Assembly (NCBI GenBank): GCA_017859745.1
Contig: JAFMML010000004.1
Coordinates: forward strand, 26,713-90,712
Length of the DNA stretch: 64,000 nucleotides
Source of the DNA: Planctomycetota bacterium
Lineage (GTDB): Bacteria; Planctomycetota; Phycisphaerae; Phycisphaerales; SM1A02
Reading direction: 5' to 3'
The notes under the pieces were generated by a model. It was not told the origin of the DNA. It saw only the letters and a program-made list of their open reading frames with translations, and made no database searches. Below, piece after piece: positions 1 through 9,396 of this stretch (the first letter of the stretch is position 1; each line of letters starts with the position of its first letter). Position numbers and translations under genes: made by a program.

Positions 1-254
1 ATCGCCACCTCGACCTCGGACAGCAGCACCTCGATCAGTTCGTGGATGTCCTCGAAGTAGACGTAGAACGCCGGACGGCTCAGAGGCGTCGCCGCCATCA
101 GTCCGCCGACGGTGAGATCCCGAAACGGCCGTTCGGACAGGAACTCCAGGGCCGCCGCGACGATCAGCGACCGTGCCTGTTCCGGCGAATGCCGAGGCGA
201 TCTCGTTCGTTCGGCCGGGCTCCGGCGTTGGGGGCGTGGCGGGAGTCGTCTCAC
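1..254 (-). CDS. TetR-family transcriptional regulator, N-terminal part (cut by window edge)
   Basis: Only about the first 84 codons are in the window. After a basic, low-complexity leader of about 25 residues comes a typical TetR DNA-binding region: an ARSLIVAAALEFLSERPF first helix, then RDLTVGGLMAATPLSRPAFYVYF, i.e. helix-turn-helix ending in the family hallmark F-Y-x-Y-F, then a helix with IHELIEVLL. The ligand-binding domain lies outside the window, so the inducer cannot be inferred. The start is the GTG at 252-254. It overlaps the TGA of the upstream VTT gene (GTGA), which implies translational coupling, and an in-frame TAG lies just upstream. It probably represses its own two-gene unit. 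Confidence 0.8.
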   Translation of the reverse strand, partial: MRRLPPRPQRRSPAERTRSPRHSPEQARSLIVAAALEFLSERPFRDLTVGGLMAATPLSRPAFYVYFEDIHELIEVLLSEVEVA

Positions 255-1039
255 GAGGGCATGCTAGTCGCGTCGCTCCGACCGCCGTCCGTTGCCGAGG
301 CCGAGTGGATCGATCGAATGGCGATTCGGGAGACCACGACCGCGACGATCACGCTGGCCGCGACACTGCCGTAGACCCCGACTTCGCGAAGGACCGAGTC
401 CCCGGGCGGCAGGTCGTCGGCGCGGGTCGCCAGATCGGCGGTGTGCCGGGCCGCGAAGCCGATCGACACCGCGGAGAGGGTCCCCGGGACGAGACCGACC
501 AGACCCGCGAGGTACTCCCGAAACCGGATCCGGCTGGCCGCGAGGATCCAGTTCATGATCGCGAAGCCCACCGGCGTCATGCGAAGCAGCACCACCGCGC
601 GTGTCCCCCGGTCGCCGACGGCGGTGTCGATCGCCGCGAGACGCGGATGCCGGTCGAGCACCCTCCCGACCCAGGATCGGAATCCGCGACGCACCAGCGC
701 GAAGGTCGCGATCGCCGCGATGAACGAAGCCGTCAGCATCCAGACGAGCCCCCACAGTGGCCCGAAGATCGCGCCCGCCGCCATCGAGAACAGGGACTTG
801 GGCAGGAACAGGAGCAACGCGAGAGCGACGCTGGCCACGAACATCGCCGGCGCCCACGGACCAAGGGTGCCGAGCCACCGCTCGAAGGCGGCCTCGTGAG
901 GCTCGACCCAGCGAAACCACGCCGACGCCAGCGCCGCGATCAGCAGCGCGGCGACGCCGATCTTGACCAGCATCCCCCACCACGCGCGATGCACGGCGGG
1001 CACGGGCCGTCCGGAGGAGCGAACGCCGTTCGACGACAT
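251..1039 (-). CDS. VTT-domain (TVP38/TMEM64/DedA-like) integral membrane protein
   Basis: A 262-residue polytopic membrane protein. One N-terminal membrane segment (about 23-40) is followed by the VTT/SNARE-associated core: a hydrophobic helix with FLPKSLFSMAAGAIFGPLWG, where the F-x-x-G-x-x-x-G pattern marks the family, a second hydrophobic stretch, then LLRMTPVGFAIMNWILAASR and an RF.EYL.G...G..PG re-entrant-like segment, and a final membrane helix. Relatives are linked to lipid scramblase or transport roles; the substrate here is unknown. The ATG at 1037-1039 was chosen; an in-frame GTG two codons upstream is possible. The stop overlaps the start of the TetR gene by four bases. Confidence 0.82.
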   Translation of the reverse strand: MSSNGVRSSGRPVPAVHRAWWGMLVKIGVAALLIAALASAWFRWVEPHEAAFERWLGTLGPWAPAMFVASVALALLLFLPKSLFSMAAGAIFGPLWGLVWMLTASFIAAIATFALVRRGFRSWVGRVLDRHPRLAAIDTAVGDRGTRAVVLLRMTPVGFAIMNWILAASRIRFREYLAGLVGLVPGTLSAVSIGFAARHTADLATRADDLPPGDSVLREVGVYGSVAASVIVAVVVSRIAIRSIHSASATDGGRSDATSMPS

Positions 1040-1197
1040 GTCCACAGCCTAGCCGTCGGAGCATGCGCCAATGCCCACGACGCCGACCTCGTCCCCACGC
1101 CGTCGGGCGGTCCCGAGGCTGCTCTGCTCGCGCGCGGGACGGCCGGGATCGCGGAACCCGAGCGCCGGGTTAGCATCCGTCCCGAGGACCACACCCC

Positions 1198-1611
1198 ATG
1201 CTCGAACGACTTCTCGATCCCATCGTGTCGGCCCAACTGCTGTCGGCCCTGCTGCTCGCCATCCTGTTTCTGCAGTCGGGTCTCGACAAGGTCTTCGACT
1301 TCAAGGGCAATCTCGCCTGGCTCAACGACCACTTCGGCAAGAGCCCGTTGCGCGGACAGGTCCTTCCGATGCTGGTGGTGGTCACCATCACCGAGTGCGC
1401 CGCCGGGGCCCTCGCCGCGGCCGGAGCGTTCCAGATCGCCTTCGGCGACTCCACGACGTTGGCTCTCTGGGGTGCGCAGCTCTCGGCCCTGAACCTGGTC
1501 ATGCTCTTCTTCGGCCAGCGGATCGCGAAGGACTACGCCGGCGCCGCGGCGCTGGTGCCGTACTTCCTTCTGAGCATCGGATCGATCCTGCTGTTGGGAC
1601 TTCTCGCCTGA
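1198..1611 (+). CDS. DoxX-like small membrane protein
   Basis: A 137-residue protein with four predicted membrane segments. The first carries LLLAILFLQSGLDKVFDFKGN, the LR...G..K..D hallmark seen in DoxX/MauE-like proteins, and the rest is two helical hairpins. DoxX proteins are small membrane proteins linked to thiol or redox homeostasis; no catalytic residues can be assigned here. The stop is 70 bases before the ATG of the next gene on the same strand, so co-transcription is plausible. The ATG at 1198 directly follows a proline/histidine-coding stretch without a strong Shine-Dalgarno sequence. Confidence 0.75.
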   Translation: MLERLLDPIVSAQLLSALLLAILFLQSGLDKVFDFKGNLAWLNDHFGKSPLRGQVLPMLVVVTITECAAGALAAAGAFQIAFGDSTTLALWGAQLSALNLVMLFFGQRIAKDYAGAAALVPYFLLSIGSILLLGLLA

Positions 1612-1681
1612 CCTTCCGGCCTTGACGCGGACTTCGATCGGTCCCGGAACCGCGTCGACCGCTTCCGATGGAGTCGATCCC

Positions 1682-3043
1682 ATGAACGACGCCGACCGGA
1701 TTCGCTTCCTGCGCCGAAGTCCCCATCCGGCGCTTCTTGCGTCGGCGATCGCGACCCTTCTGGTCGCGTCGGGCCTCGCCGCCTCTCCGACCGCCATCGA
1801 TCCGCCTGCGGCCGCCGGATCGTTCGGCCTCGAACTCGTCGAGGACGACGGAGCCGTCATCGCCACCTGGATCGAACCGCGCGAAGGCGCTGCGGCGATT
1901 CGGTTCAGCCGCTTCGATCCCGCCGGAAAGGGCTCGTGGTCGGCGCCGCGGACCGTCGCGGAGCGGAAGGACCTGTTCGCCAACTGGGCGGATCGTCCCG
2001 CGGTGCGTCGGGTCGCCGACGGATCGCTGCTGGCCCACGAACTTCGCAAGATCGCCGAGGGAACCTACGCCTACGGGGTGCGGCTGTCGCGATCGACCGA
2101 CGAGGGCGCGACATGGACGGATCTGGGATGGCTGCACGACGACACCCGATCCGTCGAACATGGATTCGTCTCGATGCTGACCGAAGGAGACGACACGCTT
2201 GCGGTCTGGCTCGATGGCCGCGAGATGCCGGAACAGGCGGCCGGCGACGGACACGGCCACGGCCACGGGCACGAGGCGGCGGGAGGGGCCATGACGCTGC
2301 GCACGGCGATCCTCCCCGGCAAGGGGCCGGCACCGAAGGCGGAGTCGCCGAAGGGACCTGCGACCTCGCGAGGGCTCGACGGTCGAGTGTGCGAGTGCTG
2401 CGCGACCGACGTGGCGATGACCGACCGCGGACCGGTGGTGGTCTATCGAGATCGGGGCCCCAACGAGGAGCGAGACATCTCCATCGTGCGACGCGACCAG
2501 GGTCGCTGGACCGCTCCCGCACCCGTGTCTTCCGACGGCTGGATCATGCCGGGATGCCCCGTCAACGGGCCGTCGATCGCCGCGGACGGCTCGAAGGTGT
2601 GTGTCGTCTGGTTCACCGCGGCGGTCGGCGATCTCGACGACCCGAGTCCACCGAGAACGCTGGCGGCCCGCAGCCCGGATGGCGGCGCGACCTTCGGGCC
2701 CGCGGTCGAACTCTCGGCCACCACCATCGGCCGCACCGATGTGGTGATGCTCCCCTCGGGCGACGCCGTCGCGTGCTGGGTCGATCGTCTCGATCCACCG
2801 ATCGCGGGTGAGTCGCCCATGGACCGCAGAACCGATCGGGGTTCGATCGCGCTGCGCCGCATCCGCGCCGACGGATCCCTCGGCGAGACGCTGCTGGCGG
2901 CGCCGATGCATCCGGGACGCCTCGCGGGCGTCCCCAGACTGGCGTCGCTCGGCGGCGACGGGACCGAACCGCGACTGCTGCTCTCCTGGCGCGACGAGGA
3001 CTCGGATCGCCTGCGGGCGATGGTGCTGCGTCCGCCGCAGTGA
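1682..3043 (+). CDS. Secreted BNR/sialidase-like beta-propeller protein with His-rich loop
   Basis: A 453-residue protein, probably exported: basic start, then a hydrophobic segment LLASAIATLLVASGLAASPT. The body shows repeated BNR-like motifs (S.DEGATWTDLG; S.DGGATFGPAVEL), typical of sialidase-fold propellers. Two features stand out. One is a histidine/glycine loop, GHGHGHGHE, near residue 195; the other is a cysteine cluster CECCATD near residue 237. Both could bind metal, but that is inference. Sialidase catalytic residues cannot be confirmed, so no glycosidase activity is claimed. The ATG at 1682 was preferred over an in-frame TTG at 1622 because it places the signal sequence correctly. 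Confidence 0.65.
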   Translation: MNDADRIRFLRRSPHPALLASAIATLLVASGLAASPTAIDPPAAAGSFGLELVEDDGAVIATWIEPREGAAAIRFSRFDPAGKGSWSAPRTVAERKDLFANWADRPAVRRVADGSLLAHELRKIAEGTYAYGVRLSRSTDEGATWTDLGWLHDDTRSVEHGFVSMLTEGDDTLAVWLDGREMPEQAAGDGHGHGHGHEAAGGAMTLRTAILPGKGPAPKAESPKGPATSRGLDGRVCECCATDVAMTDRGPVVVYRDRGPNEERDISIVRRDQGRWTAPAPVSSDGWIMPGCPVNGPSIAADGSKVCVVWFTAAVGDLDDPSPPRTLAARSPDGGATFGPAVELSATTIGRTDVVMLPSGDAVACWVDRLDPPIAGESPMDRRTDRGSIALRRIRADGSLGETLLAAPMHPGRLAGVPRLASLGGDGTEPRLLLSWRDEDSDRLRAMVLRPPQ

Positions 3044-3098
3044 CCGCCGCCGATTCGTCGGCGGAGGCGTCGCGATCGGGGTTCACTACGATTCGGGC

Positions 3099-4736
3099 AT
3101 GAGCATTCGAACGCTTGCCGGAATCGCACTGGCCGCCGCCACGACCGCGACCGCGTCGCCGCAGGCCGAGCCGTCCGCCGAGGCGGCGCGTCGGCCCAAC
3201 ATCGTCTTCATCATGGCCGACGACCACTGCATGCAGGCGATCTCCTGCTACGGCGCGTCCGCCGGCCCGAACGTCGTCGAGACGCCGGGCATCGATCGGA
3301 TCGCCCGCGAAGGCATGCGCTTCGATCGGGCCAGCGTCACCAACGCGATCTGCGGCCCGTCGCGGGCGACGATCCTCACCGGGAAGCACTGCCACCAGCA
3401 CGGCTTCGCGACCAACGGCCAGAAGTTCGACGGATCCCAGCAGACCTTCCCGAAGCTGCTGCAGCAGGCCGGCTACCGCACCGAGGTCGTGGGCAAGTGG
3501 CACCTGTCGAGCCCGCCCAGCGGATTCGATCGAAGCGAGGTCCTCGTCGGCCAGGGCGACTACTGGAACCCGTTGCTCGTCCTGGACGGGAAGCGGTCGC
3601 GGCGCGAAGGCCACACCACCGATCTCATCCACCAGTCCGCGGTCGAGCGCCTCGAGGCGTTCGCCGCCGACGACGACGCCCGCCCGTTCCTGCTGATGGT
3701 GCATCACAAGGCGCCGCACCGGAACTGGATGCCCCATCCGCGACATCTGGACCTGTTCACCGACGGCGACCTTCCGGTGCCGGACAGCTTCTTCGACGCT
3801 CCGGACCGGCGCTCCCCCGCCGGCGCGATCCAGACCATGCAGATCGATCGGGATCTCGCGTGGCTCTACGACCTGAAGATCGATCCCACGACGCTCTACC
3901 CCGACGAGGAGGTCTCGCGGCTCGATCGGTGGATGACGAACGAACTCGCCCGCGTCCCGCAGGAGGCCCTCGACGCCTACGCCGAGGCGCACGGCGAGGA
4001 GAACGCGGCCCTCGCCGCCGCGATCGACGCCATGAGCCCCCGCGAGCTTGCGCTCTGGAAGTTCCAGCGCTACGCCAAGAACTACCTGCGGACCGCGCAG
4101 GGCGTCGACGACTCCGTCGGCGGCATCCTCGAGGCGCTCGACCGGCTCGACCTGGCCGACGACACCATCGTGGTCTACACCAGCGACCAGGGCTGGTATC
4201 TCGGCGAACAGGGCTGGTACGACAAGCGGTGGATGTACGAGCCCAGCTTCCGCACCCCCCTCGTGGTGCGATGGCCCGGCGTGGTCGAGGCGGGCTCGAC
4301 CTCCGACGCGCTGGCGCAGAACCTCGACTTCGCCTCGACCTTCCTCGAGGCCGCGGGCGTCGCGCCGCCGGCCGATCTCCAGGGCCGGAGCCTCGTGCCG
4401 GTGCTGCGCGGCGAATCGGGCGCCGACGAGACGCTGCGCGACGCGGCGTACTACCGCTACGAGGAGTCGCGAGGCGCCCACACCGTGCCGCGGCACGAAG
4501 GCGTCGCGACTCGCGAGGCGAAGCTGATCCGCTACCTCGATCTGCTCGACGACGAGGGAGACGCGATCCTCGAGCTCTACCGTCTCGATGTCGATCCTGA
4601 GGAGCGCGACAACCTCGCCGGCCGCCCCGAGCACGCCGAACTCGAACGAAGCATGCTCGATCGCCTCGACGACCTCCGCGCGTCGTACCAGGCGCCGGAG
4701 AACGTGCCCGCTCCGACGCCCCGCCCGGGAACCTGA
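3099..4736 (+). CDS. Secreted sulfatase (formylglycine-dependent, arylsulfatase superfamily)
   Basis: A 545-residue exported enzyme predicted to hydrolyse sulfate esters, probably of polysaccharides. A short signal sequence (1-20) precedes RRPNIVFIMADDH, whose Asp41/Asp42 belong to the calcium site. The sulfatase signature is ICGPSRATILTGK, with Cys85 in C-x-P-S-R as the residue converted to formylglycine by an FGE enzyme. GKWHL and KAPHRNWMPH supply further active-site Lys/His, and YTSDQGWYLGEQGWYDKRWMYEPS is the second metal-ligand region. It ends without a dockerin-like tail, unlike its neighbour. The next gene is convergent and 64 bases away. Substrate specificity is not deducible; sulfatases of this subgroup are abundant in marine planctomycetes. 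Confidence 0.92.
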   Translation: MSIRTLAGIALAAATTATASPQAEPSAEAARRPNIVFIMADDHCMQAISCYGASAGPNVVETPGIDRIAREGMRFDRASVTNAICGPSRATILTGKHCHQHGFATNGQKFDGSQQTFPKLLQQAGYRTEVVGKWHLSSPPSGFDRSEVLVGQGDYWNPLLVLDGKRSRREGHTTDLIHQSAVERLEAFAADDDARPFLLMVHHKAPHRNWMPHPRHLDLFTDGDLPVPDSFFDAPDRRSPAGAIQTMQIDRDLAWLYDLKIDPTTLYPDEEVSRLDRWMTNELARVPQEALDAYAEAHGEENAALAAAIDAMSPRELALWKFQRYAKNYLRTAQGVDDSVGGILEALDRLDLADDTIVVYTSDQGWYLGEQGWYDKRWMYEPSFRTPLVVRWPGVVEAGSTSDALAQNLDFASTFLEAAGVAPPADLQGRSLVPVLRGESGADETLRDAAYYRYEESRGAHTVPRHEGVATREAKLIRYLDLLDDEGDAILELYRLDVDPEERDNLAGRPEHAELERSMLDRLDDLRASYQAPENVPAPTPRPGT

Positions 4737-4800
4737 TCGCATCGGGACTCGCGAATCGGCCGGGCCCTTCGGTCTCCGCTCCGACGCGACGGCGGCTCGC

Positions 4801-6654
4801 CTACCTGGTGCGCGACCAGCTGCCCAGCAGGTGGGCCAGATCGCTCGCCCCCACGACGCCGTCGAGATCGAGATCCGCCGGACCGCCCGGCGACCCCCAG
4901 TGGGCCAGCAGCATCGCGACGTCCGGCCCCGAGGTGAAGCCGTCGCCGTCGAGGTCGCCCCGCGGCGTCGACGCCGTGTTCCAGAACGCGTCGACGTCCG
5001 CCGCGTCGAGGCTGCCGTCGCCGTCGAAGTCGAGCATTTCGCGTCCGGGGACCAGCGGGCCGAGGCCCCATGCCTGGAACGATGCCCAATCGGCGCGGTC
5101 CACCGCGCCCCCGCCATCGACGTCGCCGAGCCGCGACGGTGGATAGGCGGTCCACAACTCGCCCGCAGGCAGATTCGCCAGCGTGCGAACCGGTCCGTCG
5201 TTGGGCCATCGCACCGTGATCTCGTCGGCGGCGTCGTGGGGCCCCATGCCGAAGTGCAGGACGGTCTCGTTCTGCCCCAGGTAGCCGTTGCCGCCGACGT
5301 GCACTTCGGCCCACTGTCGAAGGGTCCCCACCCGAAGTCGAGCGGTCGCGCCGATCGCGTGGTGGTTGGGCGCCTCGCCGACGACCCGAACCCGGAGCCA
5401 GTTTCGCACGTCGCCGTGGTGGTTGATGTAGAGCGCGACGTTGCCGCCGTGATTGTTCTGCAGCATGTCGAGGTCCCCGTCGCCATCGACGTCGCCGACG
5501 ATGGAGACGTAGGAGACCCCCGCGGTGCCGGCGAGATCGGCGCCGGCGGTGACGTCCACCATCGGCGGGGAACCCGGGTTCATGTACAGGTTGTTGGCGT
5601 CGAACTGGTCGTTGACGTAGAGATCGAGGTCGGTGTCGTTGTCGAAGTCCCAGAGGATCGCGGCCCAACTGAGGGTGTGGTGGGCGACGCCCCACAGCTC
5701 CTGCTGCTCCTCCCAGGTCCCGTCGGGGCGGCTCACGATGAGCGGATTCGCGCCCAGGAGCGGCGGAACGGGATCGCTGATGTTGGTGAGGTAGAAGTCG
5801 GGGCGTCCATCCCGATTCAGGTCTCCAGCGGCGATGCCCATCGAGAACAGCGAAACGTCGGTGCCGCTCGACTCGGAGACCTCCACCAGCGTCCCGACGT
5901 CGTTGCGGAACAACTGGTTCGGCCCGGTGAACGGGCCTCGATCGTTGCTGAGATAGAGATCCGGCCAGGTGTCGCCGTCGGTGTTGGTCCACATGCTCTG
6001 CAGCGAGGCCCGCTCGCTCTCGGCGCCCCATTCCGAACCCACGCGCTCGAAGGTGCCGTCGCCTCGATTTCGGTAGAGCCGGTTGCGGATCGAGTCCCCG
6101 GCACCCGGGATGATGTACTGGCACGTGTACAGGTCGAGCCAGCCGTCGCCATCGAAGTCCGCGACGCTCGCGCCCTTGGTCGGCAGCGACTCCGCGATGC
6201 CCGCCTCTTCGGAGACGTCGGTGAAGCTCCAGGGCGAATCCTGCCGGTACAGGCGATTGTCGTCGCCGAGGTACTGGCCGACGAAGAGGTCCAGATCGCG
6301 ATCCCCGTCGTAGTCGAAGGCGAGCACCACACTGGGTTCGGTCAACGGGAACAGGGCCGCGTCGAAGCTCCGATTGGCGAAGTTCCCCGCGCCGTCGTTC
6401 TCGAAGAACCCGATCAGTCCGTTGCTGCGACCCAGCAGCACGAGATCGTCGTCCCCGTCGAGGTCGAGATCCGCCAGGGCCATGCCGAAACCGGAGTACC
6501 CGAACAGCGGCGGGTACTGTTGCATCGTGTACTGGATGCCCCGATCGAACGCTTCGGAGGTGAACGGGATCACCTCGTCGCCGGCCGACGCCGCGCCGAC
6601 CGCTGCCGGCACCGTCAGAAGCAGCACGAGCGAGGTTGTGCGGGGGACCGGCAT
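4801..6654 (-). CDS. Secreted FG-GAP/VCBS propeller with ASPIC/UnbV-like and dockerin-like C-terminus
   Basis: A 617-residue exported protein. A signal sequence (SLVLLLTVPAAVGAASA) precedes about seven FG-GAP/VCBS blades with calcium-type loops such as DLDLDGDDDLVLLG, DFDGDGWLDLY and DVDGDGDLDML. Around 415-490 is an ASPIC/UnbV-like segment: NWLRVRVVG, AIGATARLRVG, then EVHVGGNGYLGQNE and HFGMG. The last 110 residues hold two dockerin-like pairs (DGDGSLDAADVDAF; DLDGDGFTSGPDVAMLLAHWG; DLDLDGVVGASDLAHLLGSW). The family often sits on the surface or in the matrix; a carbohydrate or protein ligand is inference. Start: ATG at 6652-6654, divergent from the vWA gene across 151 bases. Confidence 0.85.
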   Translation of the reverse strand: MPVPRTTSLVLLLTVPAAVGAASAGDEVIPFTSEAFDRGIQYTMQQYPPLFGYSGFGMALADLDLDGDDDLVLLGRSNGLIGFFENDGAGNFANRSFDAALFPLTEPSVVLAFDYDGDRDLDLFVGQYLGDDNRLYRQDSPWSFTDVSEEAGIAESLPTKGASVADFDGDGWLDLYTCQYIIPGAGDSIRNRLYRNRGDGTFERVGSEWGAESERASLQSMWTNTDGDTWPDLYLSNDRGPFTGPNQLFRNDVGTLVEVSESSGTDVSLFSMGIAAGDLNRDGRPDFYLTNISDPVPPLLGANPLIVSRPDGTWEEQQELWGVAHHTLSWAAILWDFDNDTDLDLYVNDQFDANNLYMNPGSPPMVDVTAGADLAGTAGVSYVSIVGDVDGDGDLDMLQNNHGGNVALYINHHGDVRNWLRVRVVGEAPNHHAIGATARLRVGTLRQWAEVHVGGNGYLGQNETVLHFGMGPHDAADEITVRWPNDGPVRTLANLPAGELWTAYPPSRLGDVDGGGAVDRADWASFQAWGLGPLVPGREMLDFDGDGSLDAADVDAFWNTASTPRGDLDGDGFTSGPDVAMLLAHWGSPGGPADLDLDGVVGASDLAHLLGSWSRTR

Positions 6655-6805
6655 GTCCGAGACGCGACCTCCTTCCGCTGAGCTCCGCTCTGCCGAACTC
6701 CCCCCCCATTTCGCACGGAAGTTCATCAACAAGACTAACCCGCGATCGCCCTTGGGCAACGACGACATCGTGACCACCGATCGATTTTCCGGGGATCGGT
6801 CCCCG

Positions 6806-8377
6806 ATGCGGGCGATCTTCCCGGTCGCGGTGGCGATCTCGCTTCTCGGATTCGCCATGGCGGCAGGTCCCCACGCCCTCACCGCGAGCGTGGCAGGCAC
6901 CGACGCCCGGGCGATGTCCCCTGTGGTTCCGGGGCACGCCAGATCGAAGGAGGTCGAACCTCCAGCGGCACCGGAACTCGACGAGGCGGGCGAGGAAGGT
7001 CCGGGTGCCGAAGCCGCCCGGACGATCGATCCCGACGAGATGGCCGCCCTCGCCGAGCTGCTCGGAGGCACGACCTGGGCCCGCCGCGCCCTCGGTGTGA
7101 TGCGACTCGAGTCGATGCCGTCGGCGATCGCGGGGCCGCGCCTCGCCGCGGCGCTTGCCGATCCCGCATGGCAGGTGCGTTCCTTCGCCGCCGCCGTGTC
7201 GTCGCGACGCGGCGAGCTCGAACGTCTCGACGAGCGTCTGAAGGTCGAGCCCCATCCCCTCGTGGTGCGGACGCTCCTGCGCGGCCGAGCCCGAGGCGAC
7301 GAGATCCGTCTCGCGCGCGGCATCGAGCAACTGCTCGCCAGCGGCGACGACGCCGAGCGCCTGCTCGGCGTCGAACTCGCCCTCGCCTCGGGGCTCGATG
7401 CGCTCGCCGAGAGGGCGGAGGACGTCTTCGTCTCGATCGTCCTGCGGATGACCGCGGCCGAGGCCGGTCGCTTGTCGCCTCGGCTCGCGGAGATCTCCCG
7501 TGCCGACGATCTGCGGCGCGACCATCGCTGGCGCTCGTGGCTGCGCCGAAACCGCGGCCGGCTCGAACTCGACGGCGCGTGGCTTCGTCCTGCCCGAACC
7601 GCCGTGTCCGACGAGGACGTCGGCGGAGCTTCCCGCGAACCCGCGGCCGCGCCCATCGGCCCGCCCAACGCCATCGCGGCCCTCGAACCTCGCTCCTTCG
7701 TCGGACTCGTCGAGTACGTGCGGGAACTTGCCGAGCGACGCGTGGATCTCGCCGTGGCGATCGACTGCACCGCCAGCATGTCCGGTGAACTCGCCGAGGT
7801 GCAGGGTGGCCTCGACGATCTGATGCTGTTCGTGGGCGACGTCTGCGCGGACCTTCGAATCGGCGTGGTCGCCTACCGAGATCGCCGCGACCGGTTCGAG
7901 ACGCTGCCGATGGACTTCACGGGATCGCTCGCCCAGGCGCGGACCTTCCTCTGGCGCCTGACCGCCGAAGGCGGCGGCGATCGGCCCGAGGCCGTTCGGC
8001 CCGCCCTGGAACGACTGTTCCGGGAGTTCTCCTGGTCGCCGGATCGAACCGGAGTGGTCGTGCTGGTGGGAGACGCGCCGCCGCACCCCGGTCACGGGGC
8101 CGCCTGCATCGACCTCGCGAAACGAGCGGCCGCGGTGGGCATCACCACCCACGCGATCTCCGCGGCGCCGCCGCTCGAGGATGAAGAGGCTCCCGCGCGA
8201 GGCCGTCGCGGTCCGCCGGAGCACTTCCCCGAAATCGCGGCGGCCGGTGGAGGGCGACTCGTCGAACTCGCCGAGGACGACTCGCTGGTCGCCGAGATCG
8301 CGGGTCTCACCATCGGGGGCCGGTTCGAGGAGGCCCTCGGCGGATTCTTCGAGGCCTACCTTGCCGTCTGCCGCTGA
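6806..8377 (+). CDS. Exported von Willebrand factor A-domain protein
   Basis: A 523-residue protein with an N-terminal signal or anchor (AIFPVAVAISLLGFAMAAG). Residues 90-260 form an alanine/leucine-rich helical region resembling HEAT-type repeats. The C-terminal vWA domain begins near 310 with RRVDLAVAIDCTASMSGE: the MIDAS D-x-S-x-S motif reads D-C-T-A-S, so Thr replaces the first Ser. It continues with RIGVVAYRDRRDRFET and VVLVGDAPPHPGH, standard vWA strands and the MIDAS aspartate. Binding partners are unknown. Its 3' end overlaps the convergent obg gene by 22 bases. ATG 6806 was chosen because it immediately precedes the hydrophobic segment. Confidence 0.72.
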   Translation: MRAIFPVAVAISLLGFAMAAGPHALTASVAGTDARAMSPVVPGHARSKEVEPPAAPELDEAGEEGPGAEAARTIDPDEMAALAELLGGTTWARRALGVMRLESMPSAIAGPRLAAALADPAWQVRSFAAAVSSRRGELERLDERLKVEPHPLVVRTLLRGRARGDEIRLARGIEQLLASGDDAERLLGVELALASGLDALAERAEDVFVSIVLRMTAAEAGRLSPRLAEISRADDLRRDHRWRSWLRRNRGRLELDGAWLRPARTAVSDEDVGGASREPAAAPIGPPNAIAALEPRSFVGLVEYVRELAERRVDLAVAIDCTASMSGELAEVQGGLDDLMLFVGDVCADLRIGVVAYRDRRDRFETLPMDFTGSLAQARTFLWRLTAEGGGDRPEAVRPALERLFREFSWSPDRTGVVVLVGDAPPHPGHGAACIDLAKRAAAVGITTHAISAAPPLEDEEAPARGRRGPPEHFPEIAAAGGGRLVELAEDDSLVAEIAGLTIGGRFEEALGGFFEAYLAVCR

Positions 8378-9396
8378 GCAGGATCGCGATCGAGATCGGT
8401 CGCATCGACGACCTTCCACACCCCCTCGAGCAGATCGCGCACGCCTTCGCCCGTCGCACCGCTGACGAAACCGACCGGCGCGACGCCAGACGCCTCGGCG
8501 AAGGCCTCGAGCAGTTCCGCTCGAAGGTCCTCCGGCACGAGATCGCTCTTGTTGAGCACCACGATCTCCGGCTTCTCCGCGAGTTGCGGTGCGAAGCGCT
8601 CCAGTTCGGCCCGAATGATCCGGTAGTCCGTCGCGGGATCGCGCGACGCCTCGGGCGCGGCGTCGACGAGGTGGATCAGCACGCCGGTCCGCTCGACGTG
8701 CCGCAGGAAGTCGTGTCCGAGGCCCGCCCCCTCGGCGGCGCCCTCGACGAGGCCCGGGATGTCCGCCACCAACAACCTTCGCTCGCCGGGAAGTTCCGCG
8801 ATGCCCAGTTGCGGCGACAACGTGGTGAACGGGTAGTCCGCGACCTTGGGGGTGGCTCGGCTGATCGACCGCAGGAAGGTGCTCTTGCCGGCGTTGGGCA
8901 GGCCGACGAGGCCGACGTCGGCCAACAGCTTCAGCTCGAGCGACAACCGCCGCTCGATGGCGACACCGCCGGGCGTCGTTCGGGTCGGCGCCTGCTGTAC
9001 GGAGTTCTTGAAGCGATCGTTCCCGTATCCACCCCTGCCTCCCGCCGCGACGAGGACCTCCTCGCCGGCCGTGACGAGATCCGCGATCGCTTCACCGGTC
9101 TCGGCATCGTGGACGAGGCATCCCACCGGCACGGCGATGCGACAGGCGGTTCCGTCGGCCCCGTGCCGACACGCCGCGCCGCCGGGCTCACCGTCGCCGG
9201 CAGCGAATCGTCGGCGGTGGGCGAAGGGCAGCAGCGTGTCGAGATGCGGGTCGGCGACCAGCACCACATCTCCCCCACGTCCACCGTCGCCCCCGTCGGG
9301 ACCGCCCTTGGGCACGAACTTCTCCCGCCGAAAGCTGCACTTCCCATCACCGCCCTTGCCGGAGCGAACGGTGATCTCGGCGGCGTCGATGAACAT
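8356..9396 (-). CDS. obg: GTPase Obg (ribosome-associated)
   Basis: A 346-residue Obg/CgtA GTPase involved in large-subunit maturation and stress control. The N-terminal Obg fold (1-155) shows the glycine-rich pattern RSGKGGDGKCSF and GGPDGGDGGRGGDV. The G domain follows: G1 GLPNAGKST, G2 YPFTT, G3 DIPGL, G4 NKSD and G5 near VSGATGEG. It ends soon after the G domain, so the variable C-terminal domain seen in some Obg proteins is absent. rpmA lies 127 bases upstream on the same strand, the common rpmA-obg order. The 3' end overlaps the convergent vWA gene by 22 bases. Confidence 0.97.
   Translation of the reverse strand: MFIDAAEITVRSGKGGDGKCSFRREKFVPKGGPDGGDGGRGGDVVLVADPHLDTLLPFAHRRRFAAGDGEPGGAACRHGADGTACRIAVPVGCLVHDAETGEAIADLVTAGEEVLVAAGGRGGYGNDRFKNSVQQAPTRTTPGGVAIERRLSLELKLLADVGLVGLPNAGKSTFLRSISRATPKVADYPFTTLSPQLGIAELPGERRLLVADIPGLVEGAAEGAGLGHDFLRHVERTGVLIHLVDAAPEASRDPATDYRIIRAELERFAPQLAEKPEIVVLNKSDLVPEDLRAELLEAFAEASGVAPVGFVSGATGEGVRDLLEGVWKVVDATDLDRDPAQRQTAR

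Noticed and set aside
2613..5486. Long open minus-strand frame of almost 1000 codons across the sulfatase gene and part of the FG-GAP gene
   Set aside because: High-GC shadow frame; its sequence is Arg/Ser/Pro-rich with no domain, and the real genes occupy the other frames.
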